Source: SZUA-76 sp945787585
GTDB lineage: Bacteria > Pseudomonadota > Gammaproteobacteria > SZUA-140
Direction of reading: 5' to 3'
NCBI GenBank assembly: GCA_947258425.1
Contig: CAMYIG010000030.1
Span: 1 to 36,379 of the forward strand
Length of the DNA stretch: 36,379 nt
Shown in pieces: positions 1 to 8,769 of the stretch (the stretch's first letter is position 1; every line of letters starts with the position of its first letter). The notes beneath the pieces are model-generated. The model did no database searches, was not told where the DNA came from, and was given only the letters and a program-made list of their open reading frames with translations. A program made the translations under genes and the position numbers.

Positions 1-1236
1 CATGCAGTCGACAGTTGCGTTGCACTACTGGAACAGCACGGTTTCAAGTGTCTGCTGGAAAAAGAAGCGTGGCAGCTCACAGCGGGCGAACGCTACTACA
101 CAATTCGCGATCAGTCCTCAATCATCGCCTTTGTCGTGGGGACACAAGCGCCAAGCGACAGCGGCTATCGCATCATCGGCGCGCACACCGACTCCCCTGG
201 GCTGCGCATCAAACCCAATCCGGAACATAAAAAGGGGCAGTATACGCGTCTTGGTGTCGAGGTTTACGGCGGCCCCCTGCTCGCGACTTTTGCTGACCGA
301 GACCTTTCACTGGCGGGTCGTGTCAGCGTTAAAAATGGGGATGGCCCGCAGGCGTTTGAATCGCGCCTGTTACGCATCGATGAATCCATTGTGCGCCTGC
401 CTAATCTTGCCATTCATCTCAATCGGGATGTCAACCAGCTTGGATTAAAATTTAATGCGCAGGAAGAACTGCCACTGATCTTTTCACTTAACAGCCCACA
501 GGGCATCAGTTTTAAAGGCATGGTCGCGGAGAAGTTACAGGTTGATGAGACGTCGATCCTTGCCTGGGAGCTGGCGGTTTATGACACGCAACCGGGTGCC
601 TTTTTTGGTGCTGATCAGGCATTCATTACGAACAGTCAGCTCGATAACCTCGCCTCATGCCATGCCGCACTACTGGCATTGAACGAAACCCTTGATAAGC
701 CAAATGCCGCCACGCAGGTGATCGCATTTTTTGATCACGAAGAGGTCGGAAGTTGCAGTGCCAAGGGGGCCGAAGGGAGTTTCCTCAATGATGTTTTACA
801 TCGCATCGGCACGGTGCTTGATGAGGGCACACAAAGTCATCATCAAGCGATCGCCAACAGCTATATGTTGAGCGCCGACATGGCCCATGCATGGCACCCC
901 AACTTTGCCGATAAACATGAGCCTCAACACCAGCCCATCATCAACGGCGGTCCTGTGATTAAGATCAATACCAATCAGCGCTATGCCACCAACGCCCACA
1001 CCGAAGCACTGTTTGTTGCGATCTGTCATGCGGCGCAGATCCCTTATCAGAAATTTATCAACCGTAGTGACCTCGCCTGCGGTAGTACCATCGGGCCGAT
1101 GTCTGCGGCACGCACAGGGATTCGAACGCTGGATGTGGGTAATCCAATGTGGGCGATGCACAGCATTCGCGAAAGCGCAGGTGCGGATGATCACGCTTAC
1201 ATGATCCGTGCGATGGCAGGATTTCTACGCTGTTGA
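1..1236 (+). CDS. apeB: M18 family aminopeptidase, 5' end cut by the window
   Basis: The frame is open from base 1, so the gene begins outside the window; the GTG near 136 is internal because homologous-looking sequence precedes it. The M18 metal-site pattern is visible: HTDSPGLRIKP near the start, FFDHEEVGS in the middle, SADMAHAWHP, and a late NAHTEALF. These supply the His/Asp/Glu ligands of a two-zinc aminopeptidase of the aspartyl/DAP type, which removes N-terminal (often acidic) residues from peptides in the cytoplasm. About 411 codons are present, against a usual length near 430, so only a short N-terminal piece is missing. A small hairpin follows the stop. Family assignment is firm; substrate preference is inference. 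Confidence 0.93.
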   Translation, partial: HAVDSCVALLEQHGFKCLLEKEAWQLTAGERYYTIRDQSSIIAFVVGTQAPSDSGYRIIGAHTDSPGLRIKPNPEHKKGQYTRLGVEVYGGPLLATFADRDLSLAGRVSVKNGDGPQAFESRLLRIDESIVRLPNLAIHLNRDVNQLGLKFNAQEELPLIFSLNSPQGISFKGMVAEKLQVDETSILAWELAVYDTQPGAFFGADQAFITNSQLDNLASCHAALLALNETLDKPNAATQVIAFFDHEEVGSCSAKGAEGSFLNDVLHRIGTVLDEGTQSHHQAIANSYMLSADMAHAWHPNFADKHEPQHQPIINGGPVIKINTNQRYATNAHTEALFVAICHAAQIPYQKFINRSDLACGSTIGPMSAARTGIRTLDVGNPMWAMHSIRESAGADDHAYMIRAMAGFLRC

Positions 1237-1243
1237 TTGAAAG

Positions 1244-1260
1244 TGCTGGACATGCCAGCA
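1244..1260. repeat. Short perfect hairpin after the aminopeptidase
   Basis: Arms TGCTGG and CCAGCA flank the five-base loop ACATG. An alternative outer pairing, AGTGCT (1242-1247) with AGCACT (1262-1267), overlaps it. No T-run follows, so this is not a convincing intrinsic terminator; it could be an mRNA 3'-end structure. Confidence 0.35.
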
Positions 1261-1323
1261 GAGCACTAAAGCTGCCAGCATAGACCTTTCCACTACCGTC
1301 ATATGTGCATTCCAAAATTATAG

Positions 1324-2073
1324 ATGAACTCCCTGTTACTCGATTTTAGCGTTACCCAGCTTACGCTTATTGGACTACTTTTTATGTGGACCGGTTTTGT
1401 CCGCAGTGGCCTCGGTTTTGGGGGTGCGGCACTCGGGCTACCCTTAATGCTTTTTATTTATGAGCAACCGATCTTCTGGCTTCCAGTCATTGGCGCACAC
1501 CTGCTCTTTTTTTCTGCACTCACGCTGCGCACCAGACTCAATAACGTCGATTGGCGCTACCTTAAACAGAGTGCCGTTTTCATTATCCCTCCCGCGCTGG
1601 TCGGCGTCTTCGGACTGATCACGCTGCCCAATCAATGGCTACTGATCTTCATCTATTCAGTATCGTTATTTTATGCGCTCATGTGGTTATTAAATCTCTC
1701 AATCAAGAGTCAGCAAGGCTGGAGTGACAAACTACTGCTTGGCTTCGGCGGTTACGTCGCCGGCACCTCCCTCACCGGTGCGCCGTTAATGGTCGCGGTA
1801 TTTATGCGTAATGTTTCATTTTCACAGTTACGCAACACGCTATTTGTACTGTGGTTCTGCCTGGTCACGCTAAAAATGAGCACCTTCGCTGCGCTGGGTG
1901 TCTCGCTCCAGTTAGAGAGCGCAGTGATGTTACTGCCTGCCGCTGCCATCGGTCATGTTATCGGGCTAAAGGCACACGAAGTTATTCTAAAAAATGATCA
2001 GCGCTTCAAACAGGTAGTCGGAGGAGTGCTTGTCATTATTAGTGCACTAGGGCTGTGGAGTGTTGCAAGCTAA
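1324..2073 (+). CDS. TauE/SafE family membrane permease
   Basis: A 249-residue, strongly hydrophobic protein with about eight predicted membrane segments. The glycine-rich first helix (SGLGFGGAALGLPL) and the mid-protein repeat of the same kind (GFGGYVAGTSLTGAPL) are typical of the TauE/SafE (former DUF81) family, which exports sulfite, sulfoacetate or other small organic anions across the inner membrane. A TAG stop lies directly before the ATG in the same frame, so the start cannot lie further upstream; the ribosome site is weak. It stands 87 bases after the aminopeptidase with no obvious partner, so the substrate cannot be told from context. Confidence 0.88.
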   Translation: MNSLLLDFSVTQLTLIGLLFMWTGFVRSGLGFGGAALGLPLMLFIYEQPIFWLPVIGAHLLFFSALTLRTRLNNVDWRYLKQSAVFIIPPALVGVFGLITLPNQWLLIFIYSVSLFYALMWLLNLSIKSQQGWSDKLLLGFGGYVAGTSLTGAPLMVAVFMRNVSFSQLRNTLFVLWFCLVTLKMSTFAALGVSLQLESAVMLLPAAAIGHVIGLKAHEVILKNDQRFKQVVGGVLVIISALGLWSVAS

Positions 2074-2101
2074 ATTACACATACAAAAACTATTCCATAA
2101 A

Positions 2102-2125
2102 AAACAATAATCATGATAATTGTTT
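2102..2125. promoter_or_regulatory. 24-bp near-perfect palindrome upstream of hsp20
   Basis: The outer arms AAACAAT and ATTGTTT enclose a palindromic core ATCATGAT. Only one symmetric pair (A opposite A) breaks the dyad. It lies about 100 bases before the Hsp20 start in AT-rich DNA and looks like an operator for a dimeric regulator, loosely similar to a Fur-type box. It could also be a weak AT-rich 3' hairpin of the preceding permease gene. No heat-shock sigma promoter is obvious nearby. Confidence 0.4.
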
Positions 2126-2227
2126 AGCAAAATGATAGGTTGATTTCTACAGTAATAGGGTATCAAATATAACAACCGTCTAGTTTAAATATTCCAGAGA
2201 GTAACGAGCTGGTATTGGAGGAGATTC

Positions 2228-2794
2228 ATGATGAACATTAAACGATATGCTCCATGGAACTGGTTTAAAAATGAAGAGCAGCAGGATGTCCCTGTCCAAA
2301 ATGTACAAGCCCAGTCAAGCATTACCCCTGTCAGTCATCTACATGCCGAAATCGACCGCCTGTTTAATGATGCCTTCAGTGGCATGGCAGGCCGCTCACT
2401 CTTTAGTGACTGGAACAGCAACCAGGCTTGGCCAGAATTGACATCAATTGCACTCAAACCAAATCTCGATATCAAAGAGAACGAAAACCACTACACCATC
2501 AGTGCCGAGATACCGGGCGTTGCCAGGGAAGATGTCAACATCGAGGTCAACGGTAATATCCTGACCGTTCGCGGTGAGAAGCAACAAGAACAGAAAGAGG
2601 AGCGAGAAAATTACCACTGTATCGAACGCAGCTATGGCAGTTTCGAACGTGTACTAACGCTGCCACGTGATGCCAACCCTGACAATATCGATGCTAGTTT
2701 CAAAGATGGCGTCTTAACGATCAATATCAAGCGACAGGCGATTGAATCAAGCCAGGAAGAAGGTCGCAAGATAGAAGTTAAAGCAGCTGCTTAG
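2228..2794 (+). CDS. Hsp20/alpha-crystallin small heat-shock protein
   Basis: A 188-residue ATP-independent holdase. A variable N-terminal arm (about 1-70) is followed by an alpha-crystallin domain (about 75-175) beginning LKPNLDIKENENHYTI and including EIPGVAREDVNIEVNGNILTVRGEK. The strand with DGVLTINIKR, the usual A-x-x-x-n-GVL signature, sits near residue 160. The C-terminal I-x-I oligomerisation motif is weak (KIEVKAAA). A strong GGAGGAG lies at 2217-2223. ATG codons at 2228 and 2231 are both possible, with spacings of 6 and 9 bases from GGAGG. It is monocistronic by spacing, with a hairpin downstream. Length and architecture resemble class A bacterial sHSPs rather than E. coli IbpA. Confidence 0.93.
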   Translation: MMNIKRYAPWNWFKNEEQQDVPVQNVQAQSSITPVSHLHAEIDRLFNDAFSGMAGRSLFSDWNSNQAWPELTSIALKPNLDIKENENHYTISAEIPGVAREDVNIEVNGNILTVRGEKQQEQKEERENYHCIERSYGSFERVLTLPRDANPDNIDASFKDGVLTINIKRQAIESSQEEGRKIEVKAAA

Positions 2795-2826
2795 CTGCTC
2801 CACACGTCGACTCTTTAGTTGACGCC

Positions 2827-2860
2827 GGGGTCAGGGTGACGGATCACTCTGGCCCCGATC
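2827..2860 (+). terminator. Hairpin terminator after hsp20
   Basis: A 13-bp stem (GGGGTCAGGGTGA with TCACTCTGGCCCC, two G-T pairs) has a CGGA loop, starts about 30 bases after the hsp20 stop, and is followed by a T-containing but not T-pure tail (GATCTTATTA). The stem is strong; the weak U-tract keeps this moderate. Confidence 0.55.
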
Positions 2861-3120
2861 TTATTAATCTCGCCTCAGTTCAGGTCAGCTTAAAATAGAC
2901 AAATAGCCGCGCCACACCCCTTAATAAAATGGCAAAATCCCGACATAAAATCTTTACCACCGATAACTAATTGTTTTTAAATAGCATATGTTTTTTTGAC
3001 GCACAACAAAGTTGCGTAAAAATACTATAAAATTATACGTAGCTATTTAGGTTTTGGTGGGATAGCCATGATGTGACTCACCTCAATCACCCCGATATCA
3101 CAGATGAATACAGCACTATC

Positions 3121-3528
3121 ATGACTACCAACGTTACAGAACAACGGGCAACCACCATGGACAACGAACCAGAACAAGAGAACAACTACCAAGATCGAGC
3201 CAATGAATGGATACAACTTGCGAGGGAAAATCCAGATGCCTTTGAAGCGATGCGTCTTAAACTGATCAATGAATCTATCAAAAGTGCGCCGGCTGAAATG
3301 CAGCGTCGACTTAAAGGACTCCAGTGGAAAATTGATCACGTGCGGTCCCGCGCCAGCAATCCCACCGTGGCCTTTATCGAGATATCAAACATGATGTGGG
3401 ATTCGACACTCCAGTTACGCGATAAACAGCAAGACCTGCTAGACCTGTGCCACGGTATAAAACGCAATAGCCTCGCTCAAAGCAGCAGCGGTAAAATCCT
3501 CAATTTCAAACGGGTCAATAAACGATAG
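3121..3528 (+). CDS. DUF3135 domain-containing protein
   Basis: A small acidic-to-basic cytoplasmic protein of unknown function. The body (WIQLARENPDAFEAMR, then APAEMQRRLKGLQWKID and NMMWDSTLQL) matches what I know of the gammaproteobacterial DUF3135 family; the rest is a Lys/Arg-rich tail. The start is uncertain. A GTG at 3073, with GGTGGG 12 bases upstream, would add 16 residues. ATG at 3121 is used here, and ATG at 3157 would still keep the whole domain. An out-of-frame ATG-ATG-TGA at 3068-3076 overlaps the GTG. No partner gene is adjacent on this strand. Confidence 0.75.
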   Translation: MTTNVTEQRATTMDNEPEQENNYQDRANEWIQLARENPDAFEAMRLKLINESIKSAPAEMQRRLKGLQWKIDHVRSRASNPTVAFIEISNMMWDSTLQLRDKQQDLLDLCHGIKRNSLAQSSSGKILNFKRVNKR

Positions 3529-3627
3529 TGCGATTGTTTAAATCATTGAGGCCATCAGTTAAGCAACTTGGCCGCGAGTAAAACGTCCGCGCGATTTACC
3601 ACACATGCCTAAAAGCGCGGGCATTGA

Positions 3628-3939
3628 TCATTTATGTGGCGCCATCTCAACATAGTTTAAGCGACGCCCAAGAAACTGCATTTCACCTCGATAGCGCTCA
3701 TCACCCAACGTCGAAAACTCAAAGCTAAAGCAACATAACAACGCCACACGTCCTTTTGCATTACGGCGGAAACGAACCCTGGACAACACCACGCTGTCAT
3801 CGAGAAACTGCACGTCACTTTCATCGCAACGGCGCTTTGCGATCTGATAGGCGACCTGCTTTAGCTCATTGGTGCGCCACCAGAAGGCGACCGCCAGTGC
3901 AATAGCACACAGCAGCAGGAGTTCAAAGAGCGATGGCAT
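3628..3939 (-). CDS. DUF3301 domain-containing protein
   Basis: A 103-residue protein with one N-terminal membrane segment (about residues 4-20, FELLLLCAIALAVAFWW) and then a small soluble domain containing VQFLDDSVVLSRVRFRRNAKG and FEFSTLGDERYRGEMQFLGRRL, the pattern of gammaproteobacterial DUF3301 proteins. Topology suggests an inner-membrane anchor with the domain on one face; no enzymatic residues are recognised. It begins 18 bases after the lytic transglycosylase stop on the same strand, so the two are probably co-transcribed, hinting at an envelope role (inference only). Confidence 0.8.
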   Translation of the reverse strand: MPSLFELLLLCAIALAVAFWWRTNELKQVAYQIAKRRCDESDVQFLDDSVVLSRVRFRRNAKGRVALLCCFSFEFSTLGDERYRGEMQFLGRRLNYVEMAPHK

Positions 3940-3957
3940 ACATCAGTGTGCAGTTAA

Positions 3958-4926
3958 TTATTGAGCAACGGCATCCGCCAGCGAACCGACGGCGATTGCA
4001 AATTTATGTGAGCGATTCCAGTCCAGTATTGCGTTGTAATTGGCGGGATATGTAATGAAGGCGCGCTCACCCGGGCCATCCGGCTGCACCACTATCGCGA
4101 TTAGATCACGTTTGGGAAGGTCTTTACCAAACAACTTTCGCACGCCCAGTGACTGCCACTCTGCCAGCGGTTTTTTTACTTTATCTTTAATCAGTGTCTG
4201 ATCAAAGTTATCCGGTAGCGTCACCTCGCGCCCCCATGTCTGATCATCCCGCCAGCCAATACTGGAGAGGTAATGAGCGGCAGAGGCAAAGGCGTCTGCC
4301 TTTGATTCCCATATATTGATCTTGCCATCGCCATCACCATCCATTGCATAGGCGAGAAACGTTGAAGGCATGAACTGCGTCTGCCCCATCGCGCCCGCCC
4401 ATGAGCCCGTCATCTTGTCCACCGTGATATGCCCTTCGTCGAGAATCTTCAACGCGTCCAGCAACTGCTTGCGAAAAAACGTAGCGCGACGCGGATCATA
4501 TGCCAGTGTCGTCAATGCCCCGATCACATAGTGGCCGCCAGTGAAACGTCCGTAGCTGGTCTCCATGCCCCAGAAGGCGACAATAAAGCGCCCCTGCACC
4601 CCGAAACGTGATTCGATCTGCTGCAATAATGCTCGATTTTCTTTGTACTCTTTACGCCCGAGGTCAATTCGGTACTGGGTCACACGCTTATCAAAATAAT
4701 CCTGAAAGGTTTGAATCGTCTCTGGCTGCGAGCGGTCGAGTTTAACCACGCGAGGGCTCGGCTTGACCCCGATAAATGCTTTTTCAAGGGTCTCATCCGA
4801 GATTCCGTTCTCACGTGCTTGCTGTTTTAAATCGATCAGCCAGCGATCAAATTCAATATCCTCATTCGCCATCGTCACCCATGGCAATAAGCATAAAAGT
4901 AGTAGTAACGACAGTTTATTGGTCAT
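3958..4926 (-). CDS. mltB: MltB-family lytic murein transglycosylase
   Basis: Cleaves the MurNAc-GlcNAc bond of peptidoglycan with formation of 1,6-anhydro ends. The catalytic Glu sits in FWGMETSYG (E122), followed by GALTTLAYDPRR and SWAGAMGQTQFMPSTF, all signatures of SLT domain 2. Residues 196-207 form a canonical 12-residue EF-hand loop (D-G-D-G-D-G-K-I-N-I-W-E), as in the E. coli Slt35 fragment. A signal peptide is present (residues 1-20, ending VTMA). The only nearby Cys lacks a lipobox context, so this looks like a soluble periplasmic form. At 322 residues there is no C-terminal peptidoglycan-binding domain. It is followed by the DUF3301 gene. Confidence 0.94.
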   Translation of the reverse strand: MTNKLSLLLLLCLLPWVTMANEDIEFDRWLIDLKQQARENGISDETLEKAFIGVKPSPRVVKLDRSQPETIQTFQDYFDKRVTQYRIDLGRKEYKENRALLQQIESRFGVQGRFIVAFWGMETSYGRFTGGHYVIGALTTLAYDPRRATFFRKQLLDALKILDEGHITVDKMTGSWAGAMGQTQFMPSTFLAYAMDGDGDGKINIWESKADAFASAAHYLSSIGWRDDQTWGREVTLPDNFDQTLIKDKVKKPLAEWQSLGVRKLFGKDLPKRDLIAIVVQPDGPGERAFITYPANYNAILDWNRSHKFAIAVGSLADAVAQ

Positions 4927-4990
4927 TATTAAACACTTCAGTAGTGAATGATAAGCTCATTTTACCCAATGCCATCGCGCGTTTGCACAC

Positions 4991-7669
4991 TTATATATCA
5001 TAACTACTCACCGTTTTAGCCCCGCGCTTTAATGAATCAGCTAAAAACAGGGAAAGGTCATCCGCATGTAACGCCTGGCTATAATGAAATCCCTGTGCTG
5101 AATCACACTGTAGACCCTTCAAAAAATCGACTTGCGCTTCAGTTTCGACCCCTTCAGCGACAATATTAAGTTTCAGGCTGCGCGCCATCGCAATAATCGC
5201 TGTCACAATCGCACGGTCATCTGGATCATCACAAACATCACGTACAAAGGAACGATCAATTTTCAACGTATCGATCGGAAATCGTTTTAAATAACTAAGG
5301 GATGAATACCCAGTGCCAAAGTCATCCAATGAGAGTCGCACCCCCATATCATCGATACGGTTCAAAGTCCTGGAGACTAACTGATGCTGCTCCATTAACA
5401 ACGTTTCTGTAATTTCCAGTTCAATGGTTGCGGGATCTAGTTGGTAATGCGCAATGATCTGTTCGATGTCACGATCAAATTCAGCGCTTCTAAACTGACG
5501 ACTCGATAAGTTAACCGCCATCTGAAACGAAGGATCAAATTGCGTCTGTAACCTCTTAAGCTGAGCACAAGCCGTTTCCAGTACCCATGCCCCTACTTCA
5601 ATAATCAAACCCGTCTCTTCTAATATGGGCACAAATAAATCTGGAGATATTTCGCCCTGAACTCCCGCCTTATTATCCGCCATAAAAGCCGGCATGGTTT
5701 CTGGAAACCAGCGTAACAGCGCCTCTACTCCAATCAGTTTGTTGCTGACAAGAGCGAATTGAGGCTGATAATAAAGCTCAAAGGCCCCCTGCTTAACTGC
5801 ATTGCGCACGCACGTCTCAAATGTTAATCGTTCGTAGGCACGCGCACCCATCTCTGAAGAGTAGAATTCATAGCGATTACGCCCATGTTCTTTAGCACGA
5901 TACATCGCAATATCGGCGTGTTTTAACAGCGTACTGGCATCTTTACCATCATCCGGACAGAGCGTCACGCCGATGCTTGCCGAAATATAAAGTTCCTGTT
6001 CCTGAATCTGGAGGGGCGCATTGAACGCAGCCTGAACTTTTTTTACTAGATGGGTTACTTCATCATGGTGATAAACCTCTTCCAGTAAAACAACGAATTC
6101 ATCCCCGCCAAACCGAACGACTGTATCAGAAGCGCGTAGCGAGGCCAGTAGTAAGCGTGACACTTCTTTAATAGCGCTATCACCAATGTCATGCCCCAAT
6201 GTGTCATTGATCATTTTAAAATGATCAATATCGATGAACAGGATTGCAACTCGTGTTTCATCGCGTTTTGCCCTTGTAATTGCCTGCGTAAGGCGATCCA
6301 TCATCATCGATCGATTGGGCAATTGAGTAAGTGCATCATGATGCGCCATAAAGCGCAGCCGTTCCTGTGACTCGATACGCTCAGTAATGTCACGCCCGGT
6401 AAAAATAAAGTGGGTAATCCTGCCGTCAGCATCTTTTAATGGCGTAATCGTTTTTTCTTCATAAAACAACATGCCATCCTTACGACGATTAATCAGTATG
6501 TCATTAAATACTTTGCCCGACTTTATCGTCCGCCACAGTTCATCATAAAAATGATTATCCTGTTCTCCTGAACCAAAAAACTCAGGCTTGGCACCAATCG
6601 CCTCATCATAACTATAACCAGTGAGCACTTCAAAAGCGGCATTAACATACTCAATGGTGCCACCACTATCGGTAATAATCACCGCATCTGCAGTTTGCTG
6701 CAGTGCCGTTGAGAACTTAAGCATTTTTGATTCATTCAGCTTTCGTTCACTGATATCCGTAATGCTGCCTCGCAATAACACGCCTTCATCGGAAGGAAAA
6801 TGCACCAGCTGCACTTCACACACAATGCTATTCTGAGCCTCCCCCTCAAACAACCACTCAAATGCAGTCACTTCACCAGCAATCATCGCCTGATCAATAT
6901 ACTGTTCAAGGAGTGCATCTGTTGAGCCATCTTGCCCCAGCACTTTGGCTGTCAATACAGAAAAGTTTTTTCCAATCAACTGATCTCGTGAACAGCCAAA
7001 AATAACTTCGGCATTAATATTGGCATCGATAAACTGATTGGACTCAACATCAAGCACCAGAATCGCTTCCGGGGCATGCTCTACAAGTGTTCGGAAACGT
7101 TCGTCACTATGACGCGCATTCTTCAATGCCAGCATACTATTCAGCGACTCAGTCAGGCGATTGACTACTTCGTTAAAGAGCTGTACTTCATTAAGACTAA
7201 AATCATGATAGCGAGTGCAGTGGTGCAGCTGGAGTAGCCATGGTTTACCGACACGCGTGGCAATCACCTTCGATAGCTGCACTTTAACCGAGAAGGCGGC
7301 CATCATTTCATGTTCTAAGGCTGACTCTCGAATATCGCTAATGATCGGCCCCGGTGAGGCAAGCAACGCTTCAAGGCTACGCTTATTGGCAGGAGTTATA
7401 GTGACAGGGGTGATGACAGCATGCTCGCCGCTCCACTGTGGAATAGACTTTGCGACTTTAACATTTAAATATGCGGCATCGGGATCACAAGGGTGAAGTA
7501 GCCATACCCTATCACATTGAAAGATATCGAGGATTTCACTCAGGGCATTATCCAGCATCTGTTCCAGTGTAGTGGAACGATTACTTGCGTCATTAATCCG
7601 TCGTAACGAATCGATCAGGTCAATACTGTAATGCTTATTAAGAATTTTATTATCGTTATTCGTATTCAC
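4991..7669 (-). CDS. GAF-PAS-PAS-GGDEF-EAL c-di-GMP turnover protein
   Basis: An 892-residue cytoplasmic protein without membrane segments. Order: GAF-like domain (about 20-185), PAS (about 190-310), PAS/PAC (about 315-435), GGDEF (about 440-605), EAL (about 615-885). The cyclase motif RFGGDEF (near 520) is intact and an RxxD inhibitory site (RASD) precedes it by the usual five residues. The phosphodiesterase half keeps EALLRW, LEITETLL, SLDDFGTGYSS, TLKIDRSF and VAEGVETE, so both activities look possible. About 14 extra residues follow EALLRW. The start is taken at GTG 7669; a TTG at 7672 is the only other close option, and no ATG occurs for 40 codons. It stands alone, so the input signal is unknown. 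Confidence 0.92.
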   Translation of the reverse strand: MNTNNDNKILNKHYSIDLIDSLRRINDASNRSTTLEQMLDNALSEILDIFQCDRVWLLHPCDPDAAYLNVKVAKSIPQWSGEHAVITPVTITPANKRSLEALLASPGPIISDIRESALEHEMMAAFSVKVQLSKVIATRVGKPWLLQLHHCTRYHDFSLNEVQLFNEVVNRLTESLNSMLALKNARHSDERFRTLVEHAPEAILVLDVESNQFIDANINAEVIFGCSRDQLIGKNFSVLTAKVLGQDGSTDALLEQYIDQAMIAGEVTAFEWLFEGEAQNSIVCEVQLVHFPSDEGVLLRGSITDISERKLNESKMLKFSTALQQTADAVIITDSGGTIEYVNAAFEVLTGYSYDEAIGAKPEFFGSGEQDNHFYDELWRTIKSGKVFNDILINRRKDGMLFYEEKTITPLKDADGRITHFIFTGRDITERIESQERLRFMAHHDALTQLPNRSMMMDRLTQAITRAKRDETRVAILFIDIDHFKMINDTLGHDIGDSAIKEVSRLLLASLRASDTVVRFGGDEFVVLLEEVYHHDEVTHLVKKVQAAFNAPLQIQEQELYISASIGVTLCPDDGKDASTLLKHADIAMYRAKEHGRNRYEFYSSEMGARAYERLTFETCVRNAVKQGAFELYYQPQFALVSNKLIGVEALLRWFPETMPAFMADNKAGVQGEISPDLFVPILEETGLIIEVGAWVLETACAQLKRLQTQFDPSFQMAVNLSSRQFRSAEFDRDIEQIIAHYQLDPATIELEITETLLMEQHQLVSRTLNRIDDMGVRLSLDDFGTGYSSLSYLKRFPIDTLKIDRSFVRDVCDDPDDRAIVTAIIAMARSLKLNIVAEGVETEAQVDFLKGLQCDSAQGFHYSQALHADDLSLFLADSLKRGAKTVSSYDI

Positions 7670-7810
7670 CAACCGCTCACTTCAGCAAACCATACCGCTA
7701 TATTAGACTCAACCATCTTACAAGCGAAGACGTATTTAAGTAAGCCTCGCTTTCTAAATCAACAACACAACAAAAATAGCTCACAATAACAATAACATAA
7801 CAACGACGAA

Positions 7811-7840
7811 GTTAACATAAAAAACCCAGACTGTGTTAAC
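7811..7840. repeat. Inverted repeat GTTAACA ... TGTTAAC
   Basis: Perfect 7-base arms at 7811-7817 and 7834-7840 are separated by 16 bases, just beyond the yaaA stop and about 140 bases upstream of the c-di-GMP protein. On the minus strand the spacer contains GGGTTTTTT. It could be a regulator site for the GGDEF-EAL gene or a weak 3' structure of yaaA. Confidence 0.35.
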
Positions 7841-7862
7841 AATAAATCATCGTGACGAACGA

Positions 7863-8633
7863 CTATTGTTGACGCGTAAACACCCAGTCAAGGTCACTCG
7901 ACAAGTCTGCATTAAAGCGATAACCGTCCTGATCAAATGCCTTCATCATTTGTGGGTCAGTTATGCGCTGCTTAATAATGTAACGGCTCAACATGCCTCG
8001 CGCCTTCTTGGCGTAAACCCCCATCACCTTGTATTGACCATTTTTAAGCTCTTTAAAGTGAGGGGTTATCACCCTCGCCTGCAACAGTTCAGGTTTTATC
8101 GCTTTGAAGTATTCATTTGACGCAAGATTGATCAGATACTTTGCACCACTTTTTTTTAACTGGACATTTAAACCCTGAGTAATATGATCACCCCAAAACT
8201 CATACAAATTCTTTCCACGCGCCGTATCTATCTTACGGCCCATCTCCAGACGATAAGACAACATTAAATCAAGCGGCCTTAACAACCCATAGAGCCCTGA
8301 AAGAATACGCAGATGTTGCTGTGCAAACTTAAGGTCTTTATTATCAAAGGTAAAGGCATCCAATCCAACATAGACATCCCCTTTAAATGCGAACACCGCC
8401 TGCCTGGCACGCTTTGGGGTAAACGGCCTGCGCCACTGCTTAAAGCGCTCTACATTAAGGCTTGCAATCTTTTCACTGACCGCCATCAGCGACTGCAGAT
8501 CGGCTGCTGAATATTGACGTGCACGTTTAACAAGCAAGGCGGCATCGTCGAGGTAATCAGGCATCGTATGCAACGAGGTGTTGACTGGCGTTTCGTAATC
8601 GAGGGTCTTGGCGGGGGAAATCACTAACAACAT
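7863..8633 (-). CDS. yaaA: Peroxide-stress protein YaaA
   Basis: The protein begins MLLVISPAKTLDYETP, the hallmark opening of the YaaA/UPF0246 family, and keeps FNGDVYxGL-like (FKGDVYVGLDA), RILSGLYGLLRPLD, LIQPYRLEMG-like (MLSYRLEMG) and NLYEFWGD blocks. In E. coli YaaA limits intracellular free iron and oxidative DNA damage under peroxide stress and has a DNA-binding fold; here the role is by homology. ATG at 8633 is chosen over a GTG two codons upstream because it matches the family N-terminus. Length (256) is normal. Probably monocistronic. Confidence 0.95.
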   Translation of the reverse strand: MLLVISPAKTLDYETPVNTSLHTMPDYLDDAALLVKRARQYSAADLQSLMAVSEKIASLNVERFKQWRRPFTPKRARQAVFAFKGDVYVGLDAFTFDNKDLKFAQQHLRILSGLYGLLRPLDLMLSYRLEMGRKIDTARGKNLYEFWGDHITQGLNVQLKKSGAKYLINLASNEYFKAIKPELLQARVITPHFKELKNGQYKVMGVYAKKARGMLSRYIIKQRITDPQMMKAFDQDGYRFNADLSSDLDWVFTRQQ

Positions 8634-8769
8634 AACCACTTACTCATGAGTAATAGACAATGTTGCCATTATAACAGCATGGCGAAAAAAACAATTCTTC
8701 ACAGCCACTTAGTGTTTGTGTAACGCTTACGGGTAAAGCAGAACGACGAGCATCAACTCATTTAAGACA

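Noticed and set aside
2..448. 148-codon frame overlapping the start of the aminopeptidase
   Set aside because: The other frame carries the M18 metal-binding motif through the same bases; this one is a shadow.
2074..2227. Sigma32 heat-shock promoter for hsp20
   Set aside because: I found no CTTGAAA / CCCCAT pair at proper spacing.
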